32,659 nt of DNA from Rhodococcus phenolicus (GTDB lineage Bacteria; Actinomycetota; Actinomycetes; Mycobacteriales; Mycobacteriaceae), in assembly GCF_001646785.1 (NCBI RefSeq), contig NZ_LRRH01000070.1, forward strand, positions 1 through 32,659, written 5' to 3'. This document shows positions 1 to 7,851 of the stretch, piece by piece; the stretch's first letter is position 1; every line of letters begins with the position of its first letter. A program made the position numbers and the translations under genes. The notes beneath the pieces are model-generated. The model had not been told where the DNA came from. It did no database searches and worked only from the letters and a program-made list of their open reading frames with translations.

Positions 1-399
1 CATCATGTCGCACGCCGTGGTGGGGACGTGCGGTTCGTCAAGTGCTCCCGCATGCTTGCCGACCTCGCCGGCGGGCATGCCGACCGCACCATCGGTCAGC
101 GGATGCGCGAATACACCCGGCCGCTGGTGTTGATCATCGACGACTTCGCGATGCGCGAGCACACCACCACCCAGTCCGACGACCTCTACGATCTGGTCTC
201 GGACCGGGCGATCGCCGGCAAACCGCTGATTCTGACGAGCAACCGCGCACCGAAGGACTGGTACCCGCTGTTCCCGAACCCGGTCGTCGCCGAGTCGCTC
301 CTCGACCGGCTCATCAACACCAGCCACCAAACCCTGATGGACGGACCGTCCTACCGACCCCGCAAACGACCCGGGCACCGCACCGCCGGCGCAACCTGA
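1..399 (+). CDS. istB: IstB-like ATPase of an IS21-family element (5' end outside window)
   Basis: The reading frame is open from base 1, so the gene begins upstream of the window. The protein is the C-terminal half of the IS21 helper ATPase IstB, which assists the IstA transposase. Visible are the Walker B-like stretch LIIDDFAMRE and the family segment LTSNRAPKDWYPLFPNPVVAE followed by LLDRL. The Walker A part and istA would lie to the left. The Arg/Pro-rich tail is usual for actinobacterial copies. The element's right terminus follows at about 449-497. Confidence 0.9.
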   Translation, partial: HHVARRGGDVRFVKCSRMLADLAGGHADRTIGQRMREYTRPLVLIIDDFAMREHTTTQSDDLYDLVSDRAIAGKPLILTSNRAPKDWYPLFPNPVVAESLLDRLINTSHQTLMDGPSYRPRKRPGHRTAGAT

Positions 400-448
400 T
401 CCGCACCCCCGACTGCGCGGGCTACCCTCGACTCAGCACGCCCGAGCA

Positions 449-497
449 TGGGGAATTGCGTGACGGACACCCCTGGGGAATTACGTGACGGTCGACA
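449..497. repeat. Right terminus of the IS21-family element with internal repeats
   Basis: Two 18-bp copies of TGGGGAATTRCGTGACGG (449-466 and 474-491) lie 25 bp apart with one mismatch. IS21-family ends carry multiple short repeats that bind the transposase, and the strand ends ...ACA at 497, complementary to the family's usual TGT start. The exact last base is inferred, because the left end of the element is not in the window. Confidence 0.6.
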
Positions 498-512
498 AGA
501 GAGGGTCTCCTC

Positions 513-974
513 GTGGATATCAGTCCGAGGTTTCGGATCGTTGTCGGAGTGGACGGTTCGCGGCAGTCGCTGCTCGCGCTCGAATGGGCACTGTCCGAAG
601 CGCGCCTGCGGCAGGGACGGCTACGGATGGTCACCGGATGGGAGTTCCCCGCCTCGACGGTCGGGATAGACGCACCGGCATGGGGACGGGACTCGTGTAT
701 GCGCGTTGCCGAACAGATCCAGCGCAAGGCGTTGTCCAAGGTCGATGTCGAGGGCGTGGAGATCGACCGGCAGGTGGGAGAAGGGTCCGCGGCTGCGGTG
801 CTGCTTGCCGCCGCCGATGCGGATCTACTCGTGGTCGGATCTCGTGGACACGGCGGTTTCAGACGGCTGCTGCTCGGTTCGGTCTCCAGCCAGATCGTTC
901 ACCATGCCCGATGCCCCGTGCTGTTAGTGCGACCTCGGCCCGTCCGGCCCTCAGCGACCGACCCGGACACCTGA
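513..974 (+). CDS. Universal stress protein (UspA-type, ATP-binding)
   Basis: A 153-aa single-domain Usp. The N-terminal strand reads IVVGVDGS, and the C-terminal nucleotide-binding signature G-2X-G-9X-G(S/T) is complete in GSRGHGGFRRLLLGS, so the protein belongs to the ATP-binding class. The GTG start is preceded by the purine stretch AGAGAGGG. The gene starts only about 15 bp after the apparent end of the IS21 element, leaving almost no room for its own promoter, so transcription may enter from the IS. It precedes the copper island; a direct link to copper is not shown by the sequence. Confidence 0.9.
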   Translation: MDISPRFRIVVGVDGSRQSLLALEWALSEARLRQGRLRMVTGWEFPASTVGIDAPAWGRDSCMRVAEQIQRKALSKVDVEGVEIDRQVGEGSAAAVLLAAADADLLVVGSRGHGGFRRLLLGSVSSQIVHHARCPVLLVRPRPVRPSATDPDT

Positions 975-990
975 GCGGCCATCACCGGTT

Positions 991-1007
991 TCTTGAGCAG
1001 ATCTTCA
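991..1007 (-). promoter_or_regulatory. CopR-type direct-repeat box a
   Basis: On the minus strand this reads TGAAGATCTGCTCAAGA: two TGAAGA-like half sites 11 bp apart, the second with one change. It lies about 150 bp upstream of the frameshifted SHOCT gene at 1159 (plus strand). As at the other boxes, the TGAAGA strand is opposite to the gene. It is the weakest match of the five. Confidence 0.55.
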
Positions 1008-1158
1008 CGAAAACGAGGGCGAAGAACGCATCCAGGCCAGGCACCGTGGACATCACAGAAACCGGGACCGTGCGCCGCCGCGCACAGACCGGCCCTGCGG
1101 GCCCTGTGCGGGTATCGGCAGCCGATGCGCGGACACCGACAGAGGAAGGGTGGTTGCG

Positions 1159-1426
1159 ATGATGTTCTGGTACGGCGACGGCATGAACGGTTGGGGTTAT
1201 GTGCTCATGACCGTCGGGATGGTGGCGTTCTGGGCGCTGGTGATCGTCGGCATCGTGATGCTGGTGCGCGCCGCAACCCCCCCGGTCGACACCGTCGCCG
1301 TCGGCCCATGCACCGACACCGGAAGAGATTGTGGCCATGCGTTTTGCTCGGGGAGAGATCGACGAGGACGAGTACCGGCGCCGTCTCGACGCCTTGCACA
1401 CCCATCGTCCCGGCCCGGCGGCGTAA
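1159..1426 (+). pseudogene. SHOCT-domain small membrane protein, frameshifted
   Basis: An ATG at 1159 follows GAGGAAGGG by 8 bases and opens a protein starting MMFWYGDGMNGWGYV with one strong membrane segment ending near VRAATPP. The C-terminal SHOCT motif (TPEEIVAMRFARGEIDEDEYRRR, then LDAL) is present but in the +1 frame, ending at the TAA at 1424-1426. The switch falls in or just after a run of seven C (1277-1283). One extra base would explain it, either as a real mutation or a homopolymer sequencing error. The layout matches the intact proteins at 7852-8079 and 13073-13372, which supports a former single gene. Confidence 0.7.
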
Positions 1427-1447
1427 CCGCTGCGCTTGCCCTCGCCC

Positions 1448-1482
1448 CGCAACCCTGCACACCGGAGGGGTGCAGGGTTGCG
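1448..1482 (+). terminator. Strong stem-loop after the SHOCT gene
   Basis: A perfect 13-bp inverted repeat (CGCAACCCTGCAC, 1448-1460, with its complement 1470-1482) and a 9-base loop begins 22 bases after the SHOCT stop. There is no T-run, which is common in high-GC actinobacterial terminators. It could also end transcription of the small minus-strand frame at 1494-1639. Confidence 0.65.
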
Positions 1483-1560
1483 AGGCGACGGTGTCAGCGG
1501 CGGTAGTGGCGACCGGCGGAGTCGTCGGTGACCGGGCGGTCGAGCACGTAGACCGAGAAC

Positions 1561-1582
1561 CAGACGATCAGCAGACGATCAG
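1561..1582. repeat. Two tandem copies of an 11-bp unit
   Basis: CAGACGATCAG occurs twice without a gap. The unit length is not a multiple of three and shifts the small minus-strand frame. Confidence 0.9.
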
Positions 1583-1600
1583 CAGGGACACCAGCACCAG

Positions 1601-1630
1601 CGCGATCTCGTATACCGCGATCTCGTATAC
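1601..1630. repeat. Two tandem copies of a 15-bp unit
   Basis: CGCGATCTCGTATAC occurs twice without a gap, adding five codons in frame to the small minus-strand ORF. Confidence 0.9.
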
Positions 1631-1677
1631 GAGGACCACACCACCGCTCCTACGGCCACGACGCCCGCCCACCCTGC

Positions 1678-1717
1678 CCTCGGTCGGTGCCCACTGGTGC
1701 GCCGGCACCGACCGAGG
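1678..1717 (-). terminator. copA terminator hairpin
   Basis: A perfect 14-bp stem (CCTCGGTCGGTGCC, 1678-1691, with its complement 1704-1717) and a 12-base loop directly follows the copA stop codon (1720-1722) on the minus strand. Confidence 0.75.
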
Positions 1718-1719
1718 GG

Positions 1720-4164
1720 TCAGCGGCGCAGGATGGTGGGAGTCGGCTCCGGCGCCGGGCGCGGTACCGGCTGCTCCTGTGGTGGGGACGGCAGTTGCAG
1801 CCGCTTGAGCATCAGCGCGTTGACCGCGACGATAAGGCTCGAGCCGGACATCGACAGTGCCGCGATCTCCGGGCGCAGCACCAGCCCGAAGGCGGGTTCG
1901 AACACGCCGGCGGCGATCGGCAGCGCAATGGTGTTGTAGCCGACGGCCCAGCCGAGATTCTGTCGCATCTTGCGCAAGGTGCCCCGGCCGATGCGCAGCG
2001 CGATCGGCACATCCAGCGGGTCCGACCGCATCAGCACCAGATCGGCGGTTTCGATCGCGACGTCGGTGCCGGCGCCGATGGCGATACCCAGATCCGCCTG
2101 CGCGAGAGCCGGGGCGTCGTTGACACCGTCGCCGACCATCGCGACCTTCCTGCCGCCGCGTTGCAGTTCGGCGATCTTGTCGGCCTTGTCGCCGGGCAAC
2201 ACCTCGGCGATGACAGTGTCGATGCCCAGCTGTCCAGCGATGCGGCGGGCGGTGGCCTCGTTGTCGCCGGAGAGCATCACCACCTCGATGCCGAGTTCGT
2301 GCAGCGACGCCACCGCCTCAGCCGAGGTCTCCCGGGCGGCGTCGGCCAGGGCGATCACCCCGACGCCGCGGCCGTCGACCGCGACGAGGACCGCGGTGCG
2401 TCCCGTCGAGGCCAGCTCGTCGCGCCGGTCCATCAACGCGCCGAAGTCGACGTCCTCGGCCACCATGAGCTTGCGGTTGCCGACCGCCACCCGCAGGCCC
2501 GCCACCTCGGCGACCGCGCCATGGCCGGGTACGTTGCGGAAGTTCTCCACCCGCACCGTGGGAACCCCGCGGGCGGTGCCGTAGCGCACGATCGCGCCCG
2601 CCAGGGGATGCTCGGATTCGTGTTCGACCGCGGTCACCAGGGCCAGCAGCTCGTCCTCGGGCAGACCGTCGACGACGACGTCGGTGACCTCCGGTTCGCC
2701 CTTGGTCAACGTGCCGGTCTTGTCCATCACCACCGTGTCGATCCGCGCCGAGGTCTCGAGGGCAGTGGCGTTCTTGAACAGCACGCCGCGCTTGGCACCG
2801 AGGCCGGTGCCGACCATGATCGCGGTCGGGGTCGCCAGCCCGAGCGCGTCGGGGCAGGTGATCACCACGACGGTGATGGCGAACAGCAGCGCCTTCTGCA
2901 CGTCCCCGTCGACAAGCCACCACACCAGGAAGGTGCCCACGCCGCCGATCAGGGCGACGAGCACCAGCCAGAACGCGGCCCGATCGGCCAAGCGCTGACC
3001 GGGAGCCTTCGAGTTCTGCGCCTCCTGGACCAGGGCGACGATCTGCGCGAGGGCGGTGTCGGAGCCGACCTTGGTCGCCCGCACCCGCAGGGTGCCGGTG
3101 GTGTTGATCGACGCACCGATCACCTCCGAGCCCTCGGCCTTGGACACCGGCAGGGACTCCCCGGTGACCATCGATTCGTCGACCTCGGAGGTCCCGTCGG
3201 TGACGATTGCATCGACCGGGATCTTCGCCCCCGGGCGGATCAGCAACAGGTCCCCGACCACGACCTCGGCGGTGGGAACCTCCACCGGCTCACCGCCGCG
3301 CAGCACCACCGCCCGCGGTGGGGCGAGTTCGAGCAGAGTGCGGATGGCGTCGTTCGCACCACCGCGAGCACGCATCTCGAACCAGTGCCCGAGCAGCACG
3401 AAACTCGCCAGTACGGAGGCGGCCTCGTAGAAAACCTCGCCGCCGCCGGTCACGGTCACGCCCACGCTGTAGAGCCAGCCGGCACCGATCGCGACGGCGA
3501 CGAGCACCATCATGTCCAGGGTCCGGGCCTTCAGCGCCCGGTAGGCGCCGTCGAAGAAGATCCAGGACGAGTAGAAGATCACCGGCAGGCTCAGCACCAG
3601 GGTGAACACATCGTCGCGCAACCCGAACGGCGCCGGCACCGTGAAACCGAACATGTCGCGGCCCATCGGCGACCACAGCATGATCGGGATCGACAGCAGC
3701 AGCGCCACCAGGAACCGGTTGCGCATGTCGCGCACCATCGCGTCCATCGACATCCCGGCGTGCCCGCCGTGACCCATCATCTCCTGCTCGGTGTGCCCGC
3801 CGGCCATCTCGTGCCCGGCATGGGGGCGGTGTTCCTTCCCGGCAGGACCCTGCTGTTCGACGTGGCCGTGCGCCGGGTGCGGACGAGGTGCGGGTGCGCC
3901 CGGGCCGGGAGCCGGTTCGCTCATCGGGTCGCACACATGCTCGGGCACCGAGCGGCCGGCGCAGTGGTAGCCGCAGTCCCGCACCCATTTCGACAACTCC
4001 ACCACCGACGTGCGGCCGGGATCGTAGGTGACGGTGGCGGTCTGGTTCACCGCATTCGCCTCCACCGCGGACACCCCGGGTCGGCGCAGCAAAACGGATT
4101 CGATGGCCGACGTCGACGTCGCCCAATGCAGGCCGCCTACCTCCAGCACGGTGGTTCGGTTCAT
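1720..4164 (-). CDS. copA: Copper-type P1B ATPase with CPD membrane motif
   Basis: An 814-aa heavy-metal-translocating P-type ATPase, probably a copper exporter of the inner membrane. Residues 1-70 form an HMA-like fold whose metal site is lost (GLHWATS instead of GMTCxxC). A Cys pair follows (CGYHC), then a His/Met-rich segment at about 90-140 (HGH, HAGHEM, MMGHGGHAGMSM), as in CopB-type pumps. The TGES actuator loop, phosphorylation site D481-KTGT, HP motif (SEHPLA) and GDGVNDAP hinge are intact. The ion-path motif is C437-P438-D439 instead of CPC or CPH. The last helices carry MSGSSLIVAVNA, a copper-pump signature. ATG at 4164 follows GGGAGGG. A CopR-type box lies about 145 bp upstream and a terminator directly after, so it is a single-gene unit. 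Metal choice is inferred. Confidence 0.92.
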   Translation of the reverse strand: MNRTTVLEVGGLHWATSTSAIESVLLRRPGVSAVEANAVNQTATVTYDPGRTSVVELSKWVRDCGYHCAGRSVPEHVCDPMSEPAPGPGAPAPRPHPAHGHVEQQGPAGKEHRPHAGHEMAGGHTEQEMMGHGGHAGMSMDAMVRDMRNRFLVALLLSIPIMLWSPMGRDMFGFTVPAPFGLRDDVFTLVLSLPVIFYSSWIFFDGAYRALKARTLDMMVLVAVAIGAGWLYSVGVTVTGGGEVFYEAASVLASFVLLGHWFEMRARGGANDAIRTLLELAPPRAVVLRGGEPVEVPTAEVVVGDLLLIRPGAKIPVDAIVTDGTSEVDESMVTGESLPVSKAEGSEVIGASINTTGTLRVRATKVGSDTALAQIVALVQEAQNSKAPGQRLADRAAFWLVLVALIGGVGTFLVWWLVDGDVQKALLFAITVVVITCPDALGLATPTAIMVGTGLGAKRGVLFKNATALETSARIDTVVMDKTGTLTKGEPEVTDVVVDGLPEDELLALVTAVEHESEHPLAGAIVRYGTARGVPTVRVENFRNVPGHGAVAEVAGLRVAVGNRKLMVAEDVDFGALMDRRDELASTGRTAVLVAVDGRGVGVIALADAARETSAEAVASLHELGIEVVMLSGDNEATARRIAGQLGIDTVIAEVLPGDKADKIAELQRGGRKVAMVGDGVNDAPALAQADLGIAIGAGTDVAIETADLVLMRSDPLDVPIALRIGRGTLRKMRQNLGWAVGYNTIALPIAAGVFEPAFGLVLRPEIAALSMSGSSLIVAVNALMLKRLQLPSPPQEQPVPRPAPEPTPTILRR

Positions 4165-4307
4165 ACGATCCGGTCCCTCCCTCTCAGGGCAGGGGACGCA
4201 ATGGCCGTCCCTGCACGGTGTTGGTGCTCCGATACCGGCACCGGTACACGGTCGCCGACCGTGTCCGAGTCTGCCCCGCCCGATCCCGGCATCTCCTGGT
4301 GGTTGGA

Positions 4308-4324
4308 TGAAGATTCGTTGAAGA
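4308..4324 (+). promoter_or_regulatory. CopR-type direct-repeat box b (copA)
   Basis: TGAAGATTCGTTGAAGA has two perfect TGAAGA half sites 11 bp apart. It lies between the beta-propeller gene (ends 4339) and copA (starts 4164), upstream of copA and on the opposite strand. The one-turn direct repeat is the usual arrangement for OmpR/PhoB-family regulators. Confidence 0.75.
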
Positions 4325-4338
4325 ACTCCGGGTCCCGG

Positions 4339-5523
4339 TCAGGGTCCGTGCTCGTCCGAATGCTCCCCGCCGGGCCCCTCCTCGGTGCGGTGATCGGCGG
4401 TGTTCGGGGGAAGCGGCAACTGGATGCGGCTGCCGGCAGTCGTCGGCGGGAGGGGAGAGAAACTGACCCCGTTGGGTCGCTCGCCCACCGGCACGGTCGC
4501 CACCACGGACAGGCCGGGCAGATCGACCACGGACACCGTGTCGTCGTAGGTGTTCGTCACCCACGCACGCGTACCCGAGGGGTCGATCACCACCCCGTGC
4601 GGACCGACTCCGGTGCCGATCGCGCCCCGGACCGTCATCTCGGCTGTATCGATCACCGACAGGGTATTGCCGGGCTGCTGCCGGGTGCCCTGGTCGGCGG
4701 AGACCACGGTCTTCTCGTCCGGGGACAGATACAGCTGCACGGGCGCGGCCGGCACCGGAGCGGTACCCACCACCCGGCGGGCAACCAGATCCACCTTGAC
4801 CACCGCGGCGGGCTCGGTGGTCCCGGCGTAGGCGAACCGTCCGTCGCCGGTGACCGCGACCTGGGCCGGGCCGGTGCCGACAGGGATCGCGCCGGTAACC
4901 TGATCGGTGGCCGGGTCGATCAGGTGCACTACTCCTGCCGCGGTGTCCGCGACGACGATCACCGACCCACCGGACGCGGGCCGCAGACCGTGCGGCATCC
5001 CGCCGAGCTCGATCCGCCCTGCCGGCCGCAGGCCGGAGGTCTCGAACACCGAGACGGTGCCGTCACCGGCGTCGGTGACGTACACCTTGCCGTTGGGTGC
5101 CTCGATGACGTGTGCCGGCGCCGCACCGGTGGGCGCAGCGGCACGCACCGTATAGGTGGCCGGATCGATCGCGATCACCCGGTCGTCAGCGCTGACGGTG
5201 TACACCGTCGCGCCGTCCCGTGCGACCTGCACGTTGTGCGGAGAGTCCACCCCGGTCACGGTCGTCACCACCTCGTCGGTGGCCGCGTCCAGGACCGTGA
5301 GGCTGTCACCGCCCTCGTCGGCAACCCACACAGACCCGGGCACCGTCTCGGTCGGTCCGGACGGCACCGCCGTCGAGGCCGGATCCGGGCTGGGACCGCC
5401 ACCGTCGGAACATCCCGCCAGCGCCACCACCGCGACAACGACCGTGGCGGTCACCGCACCGCGGCGGCGGCGCCGGTGTCGCAGAGGCGGTCGGGGCGCA
5501 GCCGCCTCACCGCTGGCGTTCAC
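4339..5523 (-). CDS. YncE-like beta-propeller lipoprotein
   Basis: About 394 aa. The GTG at 5523 is chosen because AGAGGT stands 5 bases before it; a TTG at 5541 would add six residues. The N-terminus is Arg-rich, followed by a hydrophobic segment and a lipobox (VALAGC), so the mature protein should be lipid-anchored outside the membrane. The rest is a chain of about seven YncE/YVTN-type blades (VWVADEGGDSLTVLD, VYVTDAGDGTVSVF, AWVTNTYDDTVSVVD). The tail is rich in His and acidic residues (HRTEE, HSDEHGP), possibly for metal binding. It is the last gene of an operon with 5554-5805 and 5802-6047 under box c. A role in periplasmic copper handling is inferred from position only. Confidence 0.88.
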   Translation of the reverse strand: MNASGEAAAPRPPLRHRRRRRGAVTATVVVAVVALAGCSDGGGPSPDPASTAVPSGPTETVPGSVWVADEGGDSLTVLDAATDEVVTTVTGVDSPHNVQVARDGATVYTVSADDRVIAIDPATYTVRAAAPTGAAPAHVIEAPNGKVYVTDAGDGTVSVFETSGLRPAGRIELGGMPHGLRPASGGSVIVVADTAAGVVHLIDPATDQVTGAIPVGTGPAQVAVTGDGRFAYAGTTEPAAVVKVDLVARRVVGTAPVPAAPVQLYLSPDEKTVVSADQGTRQQPGNTLSVIDTAEMTVRGAIGTGVGPHGVVIDPSGTRAWVTNTYDDTVSVVDLPGLSVVATVPVGERPNGVSFSPLPPTTAGSRIQLPLPPNTADHRTEEGPGGEHSDEHGP

Positions 5524-5553
5524 CGTGCACCTCTGGCACAAGCTCGGCCGCGG

Positions 5554-5805
5554 TCAATGGCGGTGACCGCCGGGTGAGAACATCATCATCGCCATCATGG
5601 CCGCGCAGGCGAGGGCGAAGACCAACCCGCCGACGCTCGCACTTCCGGTCAACACCAGTGCCCCGGCGATGATCAGCATCGGTACGCAGCAGGCGAGCAT
5701 CATCCAGCGATGGCGGCCGTGTCCCCCCGTGCCCGTCGGTTCGGTGGGTGGAGTCGAAGGCGCTGATTCCTGGGGACGCCAATCGTGTTCGTTCGGTTCG
5801 TTCAT
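5554..5805 (-). CDS. Small two-TM protein with Cys-Cys and Met/His-rich end
   Basis: 83 aa. The ATG at 5805 overlaps the stop of the upstream gene (ATGA), indicating translational coupling. A polar, Pro/Thr-rich N-terminus ends in HGRHRW. Two hydrophobic segments follow: MMLACCVPMLIIAGALVLTG, and one ending in ACAAMMAMMMFSPGGHRH. The paired Cys, the Met cluster and the terminal His could bind Cu(I); this is inference. It resembles short DUF2933-like proteins found near copper genes, but the match is not certain. Confidence 0.8.
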   Translation of the reverse strand: MNEPNEHDWRPQESAPSTPPTEPTGTGGHGRHRWMMLACCVPMLIIAGALVLTGSASVGGLVFALACAAMMAMMMFSPGGHRH

Positions 5806-6047
5806 CGCGATCCCGTCCTCAACGATGCCGGCACGTAGCCGAGCTTGTGGTACAGCGGGCAGTGTCCGGTCGCTCCGGTGACCAGCAGGTCCACCCCGGC
5901 CGCCAGCAACAGCACCGCCAGCACCATCGTCCATCCGGTGGCGCCGGCGACGAACAGTGCGACGGCACCGCCGACTCCGAGGCTGCCGACAACCATCCGT
6001 CCCACGCGTTCGGCATCGGTGATGTTCACTCTCGGTACCTCAGCCAT
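5802..6047 (-). CDS. DUF2892/YgaP-like membrane protein with CPLY motif
   Basis: 81 aa. The ATG at 6047 sits 4-5 bases after GAGGAGGCG. Two membrane segments (about 20-38 and 41-60) are followed by GHCPLYHKLG, the signature of the YgaP-like transmembrane domain family (DUF2892). That domain often accompanies rhodanese or metal-resistance genes. First gene of a three-gene operon with coupled starts, about 100 bp downstream of box c. Confidence 0.88.
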   Translation of the reverse strand: MAEVPRVNITDAERVGRMVVGSLGVGGAVALFVAGATGWTMVLAVLLLAAGVDLLVTGATGHCPLYHKLGYVPASLRTGSR

Positions 6048-6145
6048 CTCGCCTCCTCGGATTCCCGATGTGCGGGAGGGGTGTATCGCGGACCGCACAC
6101 CGATGACTCTTCCGATCCCAGTACGCGTTTCGGCTGGCGGTTCGG

Positions 6146-6162
6146 TGAAGATCGGTTGAAGA
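6146..6162 (+). promoter_or_regulatory. CopR-type direct-repeat box c
   Basis: TGAAGATCGGTTGAAGA, with two perfect half sites 11 bp apart, about 100 bp upstream of the operon starting at 6047 and on the opposite strand. A -10-like TACTGG lies about 22 bases past the box in the gene direction, with no good -35, which suits an activator bound at that position. Confidence 0.75.
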
Positions 6163-6255
6163 TTCGGAGCCGGGCTTCGGCGGTGCCCATTGTTCAGCCG
6201 CTGTGGTGGTCACCGTGGCCGCCGGAAAGCGTCGTCACAGGCAAGCTCCGGTGCT

Positions 6256-7779
6256 TCAGGCACGGTAGGACAGGGTCGTCATCATTCCGGCTTCCTGGTG
6301 GTAGGCGTTGTGGCAGTGCAGCGCCCACTGGCCCGGGTTGTCGGCGTCGAACTCGATTTCCACGGTCTGCATCGGGCGCACCGTCACGGTGTCCTTGCGG
6401 GCTCCGCCGTCGACCAGGGCGAAGGTGTGGCCGTGCAGATGCATCGGGTGGAACATGTCCGACATGTTCCGCAGCCGCATCCGTACCCGTTGTCCCTGGG
6501 CGACGGTCAGCGGGGCGGTGTCGGGGAAGGTGGCGCCGTTGAGTACCCACCGGTACGGGGCCATCGTGCCGCCCATGTCGACGCTCAGGTAGTTGTCGTG
6601 GGAGCGTCTGGGCAGCCGCACCGGCTCGGGCGGGGACAGGGCGGTGCCCAGCAGCACCTGCCGGTCCAGCTCGACGGGCCGGGTATCGGTGGTGGCGGTG
6701 CCGGCGGCGGTGCGCACCACGGCCACCGCGTGGCCGGGTTTGCCTTCGGCGGCGGCGTAGAGCGGGAACACCCCGTCGGCGAGGGTGACCAGCACATCGA
6801 ACCGTTCGCCCATGCCGATCAGCACCGCATCGGTGTCGACCGGCGTCACGGGGAAGCCGTCGCTGTGGGTGACGGTCATCGCATGTCCACCGAGGCCGAC
6901 GCGGAAGGCGGTGTCCGAGGCGGCATTGACCAGCCGGATCCGTACCCGCCGTCCCGGGGCGGCAGTCAGGGTCACCGGATCCGCGGGGGTGCGGCCGTTG
7001 AGCAGGTAGTACGGGTAGTTCACGTCGCCGGCGCCGCCGAGCAGATCCGAGCGCATCGACTCCCCACCCATCATGCCGCCCATCGAGCCGTGGTCCATCA
7101 TCGCCCCCATCCCACCCGTACCGGGGGCGGGATCACCGGGGGTCGACATGCCGAGCTCGCGGGCAACATCGTCGGGTGTGCGGCCGGTGCCGTCGACCCA
7201 GTCGTCGAGCACGACGACCCATTCGTCGTCGTAACCGCCGGGCTCGGCCGGGTCATCGATCACCACCACCCCGTACAGGCCGCGGTCGAGCTGCAGCCCG
7301 CTGTGCGAGTGGTAGAAGTAGGTGCCCGGATGTGGGACGGTGAATTCGTAGGTGAACGACTCTCCGGCGGCAATGGGCTCCTGCGTGAGCCCCGGGACCC
7401 CGTCCATGTCGTTGCTCATCGCGATGCCGTGGAAGTGGATGCTGGTATCGACCCCGAGCCCGTTGTCGACCCGCACCTGCAGCAGATCCCCGGCCCGGGC
7501 CCGCAGCAGCGGACCGGGCAGCGTGTCCCCGTATCCCCACGTCGAGACCACCGGACCGCCGAGATCGACCTGTACCGGCCGGGCGGTCACCTGCGCGGCG
7601 ACCACCGCCTGCCCAGCGGTACGGCGCTGAGCCTCGAGCCGGCGCACCACCTCGGCGCCCGGTCCGACCGGATCCCCGGCGACACCGGGGCGGGCACAGC
7701 CGGCCAGCCCACCGAGGGCCAGCGCCCCGGCGGCCGCCGACGCACCGAGCAGAAAGCTACGGCGGGATATCTGCACCAC
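6256..7779 (-). CDS. Tat-exported lipoprotein multicopper oxidase (MmcO/CueO-like)
   Basis: 507 aa with all copper ligands present. The N-terminus has a twin-Arg motif (SRRSFLL, R6-R7) and a lipobox ending at C28 (GLAGC), so it should be Tat-exported and lipid-anchored, like mycobacterial MmcO. Copper sites are H115-F-H117-G, HSHSG, HPMHLHGH (H444, H447, H449) and HCHNAYHQEAGM with type-1 ligands C489, H494 and M499. A Met-rich loop (GGMGAMMDHGSMGGMMGG) lies in the middle, as in cuprous oxidases. The GTG at 7779 follows AGGAG by 6 bases. Likely role: periplasmic Cu(I) oxidation. It follows the SHOCT gene at 7852-8079 and probably shares its promoter. Confidence 0.95.
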   Translation of the reverse strand: MVQISRRSFLLGASAAAGALALGGLAGCARPGVAGDPVGPGAEVVRRLEAQRRTAGQAVVAAQVTARPVQVDLGGPVVSTWGYGDTLPGPLLRARAGDLLQVRVDNGLGVDTSIHFHGIAMSNDMDGVPGLTQEPIAAGESFTYEFTVPHPGTYFYHSHSGLQLDRGLYGVVVIDDPAEPGGYDDEWVVVLDDWVDGTGRTPDDVARELGMSTPGDPAPGTGGMGAMMDHGSMGGMMGGESMRSDLLGGAGDVNYPYYLLNGRTPADPVTLTAAPGRRVRIRLVNAASDTAFRVGLGGHAMTVTHSDGFPVTPVDTDAVLIGMGERFDVLVTLADGVFPLYAAAEGKPGHAVAVVRTAAGTATTDTRPVELDRQVLLGTALSPPEPVRLPRRSHDNYLSVDMGGTMAPYRWVLNGATFPDTAPLTVAQGQRVRMRLRNMSDMFHPMHLHGHTFALVDGGARKDTVTVRPMQTVEIEFDADNPGQWALHCHNAYHQEAGMMTTLSYRA

Positions 7780-7851
7780 ACAATCTCCTGGATCAACTCA
7801 CAACGACAACGCACGACGCTGCCCGCTCCGCTGCTACGGTGCCGGCGCCGC

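Larger units (their letters stand above)
1494..1639 (-). pseudogene. Very small single-TM protein broken by an 11-bp tandem duplication
   Basis: From a GTG at 1639, preceded by AGGAG at a 6-base distance, the frame reads MVLVYEIAVYEIALVLVSLLIV and then stops. The downstream frame continues as LIVWFSVYVLDRPVTDDSAG and ends RHYRR at a TGA (1494-1496). The break coincides with two tandem 11-bp copies of CAGACGATCAG (1561-1571, 1572-1582). Removing one copy restores a 44-aa protein with one membrane helix. A second, in-frame 15-bp tandem duplication (1601-1615, 1616-1630) repeats VYEIA. No family is recognised, and the coding call rests on the RBS and the coherent joined frame. Confidence 0.4.

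Noticed and set aside
1687-5577. Very long plus-strand open frame across copA and the YncE gene
   Set aside because: It is antisense to two clearly conserved proteins, is His/Arg/Gly-rich, and shows no known domain; a high-GC shadow frame.
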